In this document: positions 14,810-21,230 of the stretch, one piece after another
How the letters are laid out: every line of letters begins with the position of its first letter
Numbering within the stretch: the first letter of the stretch is position 1
IMG/VR virus record: IMGVR_UViG_3300032893_000300
Location: 1-21,230 of that record
Source: a virus
DNA length: 21,230 nucleotides
Reading direction: 5' to 3' (one strand)
The notes under the pieces: generated by a model
Told to the model about the DNA's origin: nothing
What the model saw: the letters and a program-made list of their open reading frames with translations, nothing else
Databases searched by the model: none
Made by a program: the position numbers and the translations under genes

Positions 14810-15076
14810 TTATTCTTGTTCTTCTTCGTCGCCATCTGGTTCTGATTCATCTTCTGATTCATCCTCATCGTCGGACATCATCAAATGAATAGCATCCTTA
14901 AGCGCTTCGTGAGCTGCATCTACATCACCGGATTTTATGGCATCGATTAGGTCAGATACGGCAGACTTTTCCATATCATCAGACTTACCAAGATCCTTTT
15001 CGTGATCTGGTTTGTCGTCTCCGTGCTTTGCCATATGCTTACCGATTAGTAGCATTATTCCTGGTTTTGCAGCCAT
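14810..15076 (-). CDS. Small acidic protein (88 aa), function unknown
   Basis: An 88-aa product whose ATG shares one base with the upstream TAA (TAATG at 15076). The N-terminus is basic to neutral (MAAKPGIMLLIGKHMAKHGD). The middle has a helix with S-A-V-S-D-L-I-D-A-I-K-S-G-D-V-D-A-A-H-E-A-L. The last 20 residues are almost entirely Asp/Glu/Ser (SDDEDESEDESEPDGDEEEQ). Very acidic C-termini occur in DNA mimics and in capsid-associated or nucleic-acid-displacing proteins, but no family is recognised. It is translationally linked to the 160-aa capsid-adjacent gene and is the last gene before the terminator-like hairpin. It is therefore likely made in head-protein amounts and may be a minor head component. 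The function is unknown. Confidence 0.75.
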   Translation of the reverse strand: MAAKPGIMLLIGKHMAKHGDDKPDHEKDLGKSDDMEKSAVSDLIDAIKSGDVDAAHEALKDAIHLMMSDDEDESEDESEPDGDEEEQE

Positions 15077-15558
15077 TATACCACCGAACTATTTTTGAGC
15101 TTGATGTGAAGTAAGAAGCCACCACCGTTAGGAGGATCAACTGCCGAACCGCTTGAGTTAACAAATTGAATAACAAGAGAACTCATATACTGTCCGGTTG
15201 ATCCAGGAGAACCGCCAGGAGAGGTAAGATTCCAACTAACAACTTGGTCTTTGATATCAGTTGCAGACGGACATACTGGTGTGGCTTTGCAGCTCAAGAG
15301 GTCCCAGTAGGTATCTACTCCTGATACTGACGCCTGTGTATTAGGCGAGCCAAGAGCTATTGTATATTTACCGGTGCTATTTCTGGTGATTGATAGCACT
15401 CCTTTTGGTAGATAGAGCGGTAAACCTGCTGCATTGAGGTTGGTTCCGGCAGCGGTGTTTAGAACCGCGCCGGATGAACCTGTTGCAACATAACCGTCTA
15501 CTGATACGACGCCAGGCACTAATGCTGACGAAAACTGAAATTTATAACGATCAGCCAT
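15076..15558 (-). CDS. Capsid-adjacent beta protein, possible head decoration protein (160 aa)
   Basis: A 160-aa protein starting at 15558 behind TAGGAG, 12 nt after the capsid gene stop. Alternating hydrophobic strands and Gly/Ser turns (FQFSSALVPGVVSVDGYVAT, GKYTIALGSP, SSLVIQFVNSSGSAVDPPNG) suggest an all-beta fold. The C-terminal G-G-G-F-L-L-H-I-K-L-K closes it. Two Cys (L-S-C-K-A-T-P-V-C) are close together. The position directly after the major capsid gene and the size suit a capsid decoration or cement protein, and similar beta proteins occupy this slot in many phages. No direct family match can be asserted from the sequence. Confidence 0.72.
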   Translation of the reverse strand: MADRYKFQFSSALVPGVVSVDGYVATGSSGAVLNTAAGTNLNAAGLPLYLPKGVLSITRNSTGKYTIALGSPNTQASVSGVDTYWDLLSCKATPVCPSATDIKDQVVSWNLTSPGGSPGSTGQYMSSLVIQFVNSSGSAVDPPNGGGFLLHIKLKNSSVV

Positions 15559-15570
15559 TTTTTGCTCCTA

Positions 15571-16848
15571 TCAAGCCGAGACCTGGATATTGATTTGGTT
15601 GCGTGGAGCTTTGCAAACTAACTGACCTAACGAATAGAAACGAATTTCCATACCGCTATCAGATGCAGAGCGTAACCATACCTTACCATCTTCGTCCCAA
15701 ACATGCACTATTTTGCCGATTGAGTTTAGCTGCCAGTCTTTGACATTGACGCCAGCTATCATTGTTGATGGACAGTTGCGATCTGGAATGCAGGTTACTG
15801 TTCCACGAGGTCCAACAACTTCGATTCCTTTATAACCGATTTGTGGACTGACTTTTGAGTCAACGATTTGAGCTTTGCTGCCTAACGATTTTGCGAGGTC
15901 AGCAAATTTCTTAAACGGCATAAGGAAATGAGTTAGGTTACCACCTACTTCACCGACTTGTGCTAATGCCTGTTCAAGAACTTCTTCTGTAGTACCGCCT
16001 TGTCCGTTTAACCAGTTGCCGGCTAACATAACTGGATTGGCTGAACGGTTGACGCCAAAAAAGCTGTCATTGCTTGCTACGCCACCATAAGGTATCCAGG
16101 CGCCGAAACCAGCAAGACCGTTGTTTCTGTCGCCTACTGCGAAGATATAGTCTCCGGTTGCGATAGTAGGAATACCATTGGTTGAATCGTTTAGCGGACA
16201 AGCTGTTGCACCTGGTGTTGGCGTGGTACCGATGCTAATTGTTGCGTTAGCATAGTCTACTGCTGATACATATAGACCGTGACCTGCTGAACCGTATGCT
16301 CTAACATTTCCGCTTGTTTCTGCAGCGGCGACATCCAATGCCATACCGACTGAAAAACGAAGGACATCTTTAGGATTGACAAACGAGATTGTTGATCCTG
16401 AAAGCGATACAGAGCTCGCTATCTGACCTCTTGCGCGTGAGGTACCACGGAAGAGAGAGTCAGCAATTTCATTTGTTAAATTTTGAAGTTGGTTATCTGA
16501 TATTAGAGTAACCGCCTCCATAAAGGCGCCTTTATCATTCTGTGTTGCTGCGATTGTCTGACTTGACACATTTGCTACTGCGTGGTTTTCTGCGCGAGTA
16601 AGCAAGAAATCTACGGCTAATTCGCCTGTAAGCGATGCCATTGACTGTGCAGTTGAGAATGATGCTGAACGACCTTGACCAGCCGAGTAAACTAACGGCT
16701 GAACAAAATGCCTACCGGTCTGTTTCTCCATTTTTGGAACAAGACCAAGGAAAGGATTCTCTGAAAAGATCTCATTTTCAAGCGCGTCATCCGAGTAGTA
16801 TTCTTTCAGAAGCGCGTCATAACTTGTAAAACTATTACCAAATGCCAT
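15571..16848 (-). CDS. Major capsid protein (425 aa)
   Basis: A 425-aa protein (MAFGNSFTSYDALLKEYYSD...) with a strong GGAG ribosome site 6 nt before the ATG. The start of the protein (L-K-E-Y-Y...N-P-F-L-G-L-V-P-K-M-E-K-Q-T-G-R-H-F-V-Q-P-L) and the long helical region with E-A-V-T-L-I-S-D-N-Q-L-Q-N-L-T-N-E-I-A-D-S-L-F are as expected for an HK97-fold capsid protein N-arm and spine helix. The central stretch (about 150-280) is strand- and Gly-rich, compatible with an insertion domain. The C-terminal third (D-W-Q-L-N-S-I-G-K-I-V-H-V-W) completes a P-domain/A-domain pattern. Size and position between scaffold and decoration-like genes support the call. No protease gene is seen nearby, so cleavage of the N-arm is not indicated. 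Confidence 0.88.
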   Translation of the reverse strand: MAFGNSFTSYDALLKEYYSDDALENEIFSENPFLGLVPKMEKQTGRHFVQPLVYSAGQGRSASFSTAQSMASLTGELAVDFLLTRAENHAVANVSSQTIAATQNDKGAFMEAVTLISDNQLQNLTNEIADSLFRGTSRARGQIASSVSLSGSTISFVNPKDVLRFSVGMALDVAAAETSGNVRAYGSAGHGLYVSAVDYANATISIGTTPTPGATACPLNDSTNGIPTIATGDYIFAVGDRNNGLAGFGAWIPYGGVASNDSFFGVNRSANPVMLAGNWLNGQGGTTEEVLEQALAQVGEVGGNLTHFLMPFKKFADLAKSLGSKAQIVDSKVSPQIGYKGIEVVGPRGTVTCIPDRNCPSTMIAGVNVKDWQLNSIGKIVHVWDEDGKVWLRSASDSGMEIRFYSLGQLVCKAPRNQINIQVSA

Positions 16849-16870
16849 ATGTATCTCCGATTAGGTTAGT

Positions 16871-16883
16871 CCTCTTTTTGAGG
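16871..16883 (-). other. Short hairpin upstream of the capsid gene
   Basis: CCTC-AAAAA-GAGG on the coding strand in the 41-nt gap between scaffold and capsid genes. The stem is only 4 bp and no T-tract follows, so it is not a terminator; at most it is a local RNA structure ahead of the capsid ribosome site. Confidence 0.25.
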
Positions 16884-16889
16884 CAATTA

Positions 16890-17921
16890 TTATTTGAATT
16901 TGCTCAAAACATTCTTTATCCGCTGATCTCTGTCTTTGGTATATGTGAACGATTTGACTTGTGTTGGTGCTGCTGCGATTTCGTTGGTTAGCGTTTTGTT
17001 CCTAATCGGATCGTCTTTTGGAACTGGTTTTTGGTCGTTAGTTTCTGAGGATGGTGCTAACGCCTTGCCATACCTTGCAGAAAACTTTTTCATTCTTAAT
17101 GCTCTTTCAATACCGGTAGCTGTTTGTTCTTCGTGATATTTTTCAAGTCCGTCAGCTAATTCCTCAAACGATGGAGCCGATCCTTGCTCAAAGAAAATTG
17201 TCTTGGCTGTCTCATATACATACTTTGCAGCCTTAATTGGATCATCACCGTTATAAGCAATAATCGTCTCATACTTATCAGGATTGTTAGCGATGACCGG
17301 CACAACTAACTGATGCAATGCTGTTGCTTCCATAGCTGCTTCTTCTTTTTTCTTTAACTCGGCTTGCTGTGCCTCTAATCGTTCGGCAACCTTTTTTAGT
17401 TCTAACTCCTGTGCCTCTAACTTCGCCTTAATTGGATCTTCTGGTAATTGCTTTAATGCATGTTTGGTTAATGCGTCATATACTTCAGCTTCGTTTAGTC
17501 CTAATGCTTTGAGTTGTGATACCAGGTCCTTTTGCTCTTTTGCCTTTTCAAACGCCTCTGCTTTTTTGATTGATTCTTGTGAGGCTTTTAATTGCTGTTG
17601 TGCCTTGCGTTCTGCCTTCTGTGCTTTTAAGAATAGTTTTCTGGCTTCTTTATCAGATTTGCTTTCATCCTTACTTTCGGCTTTGTTTTCTGCCGCTGCT
17701 TCTGGTTTGGCTTCTTCTGATGATGATGATTGAGCTTGTTCCTGCTCTTGTAATTGGACGGCTTTTGTTTTTAGTCGTTCAAGTAATGCTTCTTTCGAGT
17801 TGAATGTGGCTCCGCTGTTAGAGACATCCATTGGTGATGGTGCTGTTTCGGTTGTGGTGTTGTTAGACATATCAACTGTTTTTACTGGTTTCATCTGCTC
17901 TTGTGGTGATACGATAGGCAT
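16890..17921 (-). CDS. Capsid assembly scaffolding protein (343 aa)
   Basis: A 343-aa highly charged, helical protein. Residues 1-90 are Ser/Glu/Ala-rich and disordered (QAQSSSSEEAKPEAAAENKA). Residues about 84-135 and 162-198 are Lys/Glu/Gln-rich coiled coils (KAQKAERKAQQQLKAS; LELKKVAERLEAQQAELKKK). Residues 200-285 are a small globular part (V-V-P-V-I-A-N-N-P-D-K-Y-E-T-I-I). The end is basic (YTKDRDQRIKNVLSKFK), as in scaffolds whose C-terminus contacts the coat. The position between portal and major capsid genes is diagnostic. An AAAGGA site overlaps the portal stop codon. It is expected to fill the procapsid and leave on maturation. Confidence 0.87.
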   Translation of the reverse strand: MPIVSPQEQMKPVKTVDMSNNTTTETAPSPMDVSNSGATFNSKEALLERLKTKAVQLQEQEQAQSSSSEEAKPEAAAENKAESKDESKSDKEARKLFLKAQKAERKAQQQLKASQESIKKAEAFEKAKEQKDLVSQLKALGLNEAEVYDALTKHALKQLPEDPIKAKLEAQELELKKVAERLEAQQAELKKKEEAAMEATALHQLVVPVIANNPDKYETIIAYNGDDPIKAAKYVYETAKTIFFEQGSAPSFEELADGLEKYHEEQTATGIERALRMKKFSARYGKALAPSSETNDQKPVPKDDPIRNKTLTNEIAAAPTQVKSFTYTKDRDQRIKNVLSKFK

Positions 17922-17932
17922 ATATTTTTCCT

Positions 17933-19798
17933 TTATTGAGGTGGTTGTGGTTGTGGTTGTGGTTGTGGTTCTTGCGGAGGTTGAGCTTGTGGAGGTGGTT
18001 GTTGTGATTGCTGTATTAGATCTTTAATATCCATAGCAAATTGTTCTAATACTGTGATATGAGCCGGATCCACATTTTGTAATTGAGCCGATACGATCTC
18101 TCTGATAGCTATATTAAGCGCTAACGGAAGGTTCATGTATGGCGTAGGAGGTTGATATCCTTTTTCTCCTTTTTCTTTAATGTCGGAAATAATCTTATGC
18201 ACAAGTCTAACTGTTCCGGTTTCAAGATTGACATAACCTTCAAGATCAGGAAAATCTAATAACTCCATTGCCTGCTCTTGCGATATCCAACCATTTTGAA
18301 CATACTCGGTGATCGTTTCTAATCTGCCTTCTGGTGTTTTTGGCAAGGCAGAAATCGGAAAGAGATCAATACCAAGATTATCATCATCTAATTCTACCTC
18401 TGACCAGTCGATTGACATAATAGATGACTTGTCTTTTACCTTGACTGTTTGTTTTAGGTCCTTACTCATATCAACAATGACGCGAGCGATATCCATAAAG
18501 AACTGTTCCCAGCGTTGACCTACAACCTCAAATCGTCCTGAAGCGATATCCTGGACCTCTCGTATTGCTACTCCTGATTTTACTTCTGGTGGTTTTGTTC
18601 CGGTTGCATTCGGTTGTGATATACCTACTATTTTGTACGCTCTATCCTCAAGATATTGGATATGCTGATAGAGTTCCGGTTGGACGGCTGCAGGTGTGGC
18701 TAATGATGGAGGTGTGCCAGTATATTCAACGAACCTACCTATCTCGTTATTGAGTAGATGATCCTCTGCTATCATACTTGCGTTTTCGACGAACCAAACT
18801 GGAACGGCTATTAGTTCTTGAGCTTGCTGTATGGTTTGCAATATCTTGTTGATTTCTGATTGTATTTTGTGAATTTCTTGTGCAATACCTCGTCCAAAGA
18901 AACCTGATGATTGTGAATACCAGCGGAAAAAGAGTATTGGATAATAATTCTTTTTGTATGGTTCGCACAATAAGGTTTTGTTTTCAATGACGATAGTATG
19001 CATTCCGTCTTTGGCTTTTCTTCCTGACGGTAGATGCCAGCTTTCGAGGACCGGTATAACATCTGACGCCGATCCTGATATCTTAAGTCCTGGTAATGAA
19101 CTGTTAGCCGATGCGATGTCCTCTTCTGCGTCAGGAAATAATGCCGTTAATTCATCTCTGCTAACGAATTTTAATTGATGAAGTTGTCTTGGTTGTTCTT
19201 TTCGTCCGTCAATATCGTCCACTAATATTTCTTCAATAAAGCACCATTCGGCTCTTATCTTATCGTTTTCGTCGCCATAGATTTTGATAGCTCCTGTTCC
19301 GTATAGGCAGGCATCGCGGAATACTAATTGAGCGATATCATAGATCTTGGCATCATCAAAAATACCAGATACATACTTGGTTAGTTTCTTGGCTTTTTCT
19401 GCTATTGAGTAGTCTTTGGATCCGTCTGTCAAAAATTGTGGCTTTGGTTTTTCTTTAGCTATCATTGCGGAAGCTGTATCAATACAGTTTTGGACAACAT
19501 TAAGAGTTATTCTTGAGTACTGATAGCTCATTGATGAGGTTCCACCAGATGATATACCTGATGTGGTTTGCATACCTTCGTTGATTAAGTTGCCGTTATC
19601 GTTGTAGAGAGTTGCAAAATAATAGTTTTGTCTTCTTCTTGAGCTGTTGTTGTGTCTGATCGCCATAGCTACAGACCATACATTTTCGTGCACCTTATCT
19701 TTTTCAGCGGTCCACCAACGAGACTGATAAGCGCCTCGTTCATCATTGTTATAAAGTTGTTGCGTTTTAATGTTTTTAGGATCTGCTTGTATTGGCAT
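17933..19798 (-). CDS. Portal protein (621 aa)
   Basis: A 621-aa protein starting at 19798, 7 nt after the previous stop, with an AGGT ribosome site. Near residues 161-176 is R-D-A-C-L-Y-G-T-G-A-I-K-I-Y-G-D, the typical portal helix-turn before the wing domain. Residues about 296-335 (F-R-W-Y...F-G-R-G-I-A-Q-E-I then a long Gln/Ile helix) fit the stem and crown helices. F-E-V-V-G-Q-R-W-E-Q-F-F-M-D-I-A-R-V-I lies further on. The C-terminus is a low-complexity Gln/Pro tail (QQSQQPPPQAQPPQEPQPQ), probably disordered and pointing into the capsid. Size and location next to terminase and scaffold make the call firm. It would form the dodecameric DNA channel. Subtype (P22-, T7- or other podoviral) cannot be fixed by eye. 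Confidence 0.88.
   Translation of the reverse strand: MPIQADPKNIKTQQLYNNDERGAYQSRWWTAEKDKVHENVWSVAMAIRHNNSSRRRQNYYFATLYNDNGNLINEGMQTTSGISSGGTSSMSYQYSRITLNVVQNCIDTASAMIAKEKPKPQFLTDGSKDYSIAEKAKKLTKYVSGIFDDAKIYDIAQLVFRDACLYGTGAIKIYGDENDKIRAEWCFIEEILVDDIDGRKEQPRQLHQLKFVSRDELTALFPDAEEDIASANSSLPGLKISGSASDVIPVLESWHLPSGRKAKDGMHTIVIENKTLLCEPYKKNYYPILFFRWYSQSSGFFGRGIAQEIHKIQSEINKILQTIQQAQELIAVPVWFVENASMIAEDHLLNNEIGRFVEYTGTPPSLATPAAVQPELYQHIQYLEDRAYKIVGISQPNATGTKPPEVKSGVAIREVQDIASGRFEVVGQRWEQFFMDIARVIVDMSKDLKQTVKVKDKSSIMSIDWSEVELDDDNLGIDLFPISALPKTPEGRLETITEYVQNGWISQEQAMELLDFPDLEGYVNLETGTVRLVHKIISDIKEKGEKGYQPPTPYMNLPLALNIAIREIVSAQLQNVDPAHITVLEQFAMDIKDLIQQSQQPPPQAQPPQEPQPQPQPQPPQ
17941..17970 (-). repeat. 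Hexanucleotide repeat encoding the portal Pro-Gln tail
   Basis: Five uninterrupted gtggtt units on the plus strand (CAACCA on the coding strand) encode the (Gln-Pro)n end of the portal protein. The period of 6 keeps the frame, so the array can change length without breaking the gene. Confidence 0.9.
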
Positions 19799-19805
19799 CT
19801 ATTAC

Positions 19806-20039
19806 CTATATTTTGCCGCCGGATATACTCCAGGCTTCTATTTGTTCGTTGGTGGCGATATCCATTTGCTCGGCTATGGTTCTCTCTCTATCCATTTGTT
19901 TTAGAGTATCGATTTCAGATTTTTTAGGAGGCGAAAAAACAGACTTAACAACTTGTAGGTCATTGATTTTTAAACTTGATATTTGATGTTTGTTCATGAG
20001 ATCAAACAATGCATCCAGATTACTAATATTCCATTCCAT
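19806..20039 (-). CDS. Small hypothetical protein between terminase and portal (77 aa)
   Basis: A 77-aa product (MEWNISNLDALFDLMNKHQI...) with an excellent AAGGAG ribosome site 6 nt before the ATG, 24 nt after the terminase stop and 7 nt before the portal start. It is predicted to be mostly helical, with a Pro-Pro-Lys-Lys turn near residue 37 and a charged helix (LKQMDRERTIAEQMDIATNE). No domain recognised. The gene is real judging from its ribosome site and spacing. The slot is sometimes used for small head-completion or portal-associated proteins, but there is no sequence evidence for that here. Confidence 0.75.
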   Translation of the reverse strand: MEWNISNLDALFDLMNKHQISSLKINDLQVVKSVFSPPKKSEIDTLKQMDRERTIAEQMDIATNEQIEAWSISGGKI

Positions 20040-20063
20040 AGCGGTCTCCTTATATGTCTCCGA

Positions 20064-21230
20064 TTAGCGCTTGTTAGATCGGAAGGTGTCGATAATGTGT
20101 CTGTTCTCTATTCGTTCTTCCATTTCCTGCCAATAATCTTTAATAACTGGTCTGGTGCGCTGTTTTTGTTTAATGAGTTCTGCAGCAAAATCATGTCGTT
20201 GTTGAGGCTCTGGTGTGGCTCGATAATGTTTTGCCTCTCGATAGCAATAGAGAGCGGCATCGGCAAGGTGGTTTTGATATTGTTCAGCCTCTTTAAAGAC
20301 TCCTATTACTCGCTTTTTTTCATCTACTAATAATTCTTGCCATTCTTTGATTAGCTCTTTGTTTTGGCTTTCTATTACTTTGATATTCTCACTAACAAAA
20401 TCGCTGTTCATTCTGGCTATAATTGCTGCTTTTTCTCCGGCTTTATCTGCGGCTTTAAAAGGTAGGTTATATACTTGGCGCAAACTTTCAGCTGCTAATT
20501 TTCCGCCGCCTCCGGTATCTATCACCATAGTTTTAAAATGATACTTATCGTGCAGGAGTTGTGTTATTTCCGCTATTTCCTTGAGATTGATATGATTCTT
20601 TTTCATGCTCTCAACAAAATAGAAATTATTATCATGTCGGTTAAATGCTCCTACACACCAGGCAGTTGCGTCTTCATATCCAAGGTCAACTCCTAATAGA
20701 TAATACCATTTATTATCGATAGCTCGTAAGGATCGTATGATGTCTATCTCACGATCTAACTGTGCCTGCCTGATAGCTGTTGGATTCTTTCGCTCATCAT
20801 CTGGCAGTTTTTCTAATAGGTTGTTAACAGATTGACACTTATAAACTCTCGATTGAGTCTCTATGATCCATTCGTTTTTCCACTGCTGCCGGAACCATAT
20901 CTGATCCTGATATCCTGGTATTCTCGCCTCAAAGTCATTCCATGTGTCGAGTATGTTTTGGCGCATATGAGGATTATCTAACGGACTCCAGGTATGTACG
21001 ATCCAGCCTGGTTCTCTTGTTCCATCTTTCGTGATTCGGTGCCAGTATGTATCTATCTTATTACCTGCTGTACCTGCTAATAGGATTTGTCCGCCTCCTT
21101 CAATATCTACATAGTCTGATACTGCAGGAGCCAATGTTTCAAAAACTAATTTCTCAAGATCATATGAATGGCTCTGACACTCATCGATAGCTACCATTAT
21201 GTATTTTCCGCCTAATAATCGGTCGCGTTC
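20064..21230 (-). CDS. terL: Terminase large subunit, 5' end outside the window
   Basis: The frame is open from the right edge; the first in-frame Met (21197) is internal, because 11 upstream codons (E-R-D-R-L-L-G-G-K-Y-I) are also coding. Immediately after comes a Walker B-type motif (M-V-A-I-D-E-C), so the Walker A part lies beyond the window. A-G-T-A-G (about 41-45 from that Met) fits the coupling motif. The nuclease half has three acidic residues in RNase-H-like spacing: D-L-G-Y-E-D-A-T-A (Asp171), V-I-D-T-G-G-G-G (Asp227) and N-H-L-A-D-A-A-L (Asp313). The ATPase drives DNA into the procapsid through the portal and the nuclease cuts the concatemer. The C-terminus is basic. It is followed by the 77-aa gene and the portal gene, as expected. 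Confidence 0.93.
   Translation of the reverse strand, partial: ERDRLLGGKYIMVAIDECQSHSYDLEKLVFETLAPAVSDYVDIEGGGQILLAGTAGNKIDTYWHRITKDGTREPGWIVHTWSPLDNPHMRQNILDTWNDFEARIPGYQDQIWFRQQWKNEWIIETQSRVYKCQSVNNLLEKLPDDERKNPTAIRQAQLDREIDIIRSLRAIDNKWYYLLGVDLGYEDATAWCVGAFNRHDNNFYFVESMKKNHINLKEIAEITQLLHDKYHFKTMVIDTGGGGKLAAESLRQVYNLPFKAADKAGEKAAIIARMNSDFVSENIKVIESQNKELIKEWQELLVDEKKRVIGVFKEAEQYQNHLADAALYCYREAKHYRATPEPQQRHDFAAELIKQKQRTRPVIKDYWQEMEERIENRHIIDTFRSNKR

Noticed and set aside
20064-21197. Complete terminase gene starting at the Met at 21197
   Set aside because: The frame stays open to the window edge, the Met is inside the Walker B region, and the Walker A part of the ATPase is missing, so the gene is cut by the window.

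Overview
The window looks like the late (virion) half of a tailed-phage genome. Every gene I can support lies on the minus strand and is packed head to tail, with 1- to 4-nt overlaps or very short gaps and a clear Shine-Dalgarno sequence at most starts (AAGGAG, AGGAG, GAGG types). TAA, TAG and TGA all end genes, so the ordinary bacterial code fits. There is no tape-measure gene, no contractile or siphovirus tail tube, and no integrase, replication or lysis gene. The order (terminase, portal, scaffold, capsid, adaptor, fibre, nozzle-like protein, then a block of internal/ejection-type proteins) is that of a short-tailed podovirus. I cannot name a host; the base composition is moderately AT-rich by eye and ribosome binding is of the standard SD type.

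In transcription order (right to left). Packaging and head: large terminase subunit (cut by the right edge, 20064-21230), a 77-aa unknown, portal (17933-19798), scaffold (16890-17921), major capsid protein (15571-16848), a 160-aa capsid-adjacent protein and an 88-aa very acidic protein (14810-15076). A GC-rich hairpin followed by a T-tract (14741-14796) then separates the head block from the tail block. Connector and tail: adaptor-like protein (14014-14730), a small beta-type structural protein, a fibre-like protein with internal duplication, a glycine-rich adhesin-like protein, and a 1005-aa nozzle-like protein (8339-11356).

Next come six genes (1035-8308) whose products are Gln/Ala/Gly-rich, carry glycine-zipper or hydrophobic segments and long coiled coils, and have the look of internal virion/DNA-ejection proteins. 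At the left edge are a 129-aa beta-type structural protein and a beta-rich protein that runs off the window (1-567).

The most striking feature is in 5119-8308. Four consecutive, otherwise different proteins carry the opening motif of the intramolecular chaperone / peptidase S74 domain (S-D-x-x-[LK]-K-x-x-I). In three it is a bare C-terminal tail of 25-28 residues that stops right after the first helix. Only the fourth continues into a 100-residue S74-like domain. The Ser and Lys that form the autocleavage dyad in characterised S74 domains are present in all four. I read this as a modular C-terminal tag shared among ejection-type proteins, possibly proteolytic or possibly a virion-sorting signal; this is inference. 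No CRISPR array, tRNA, insertion sequence or defence gene was seen.
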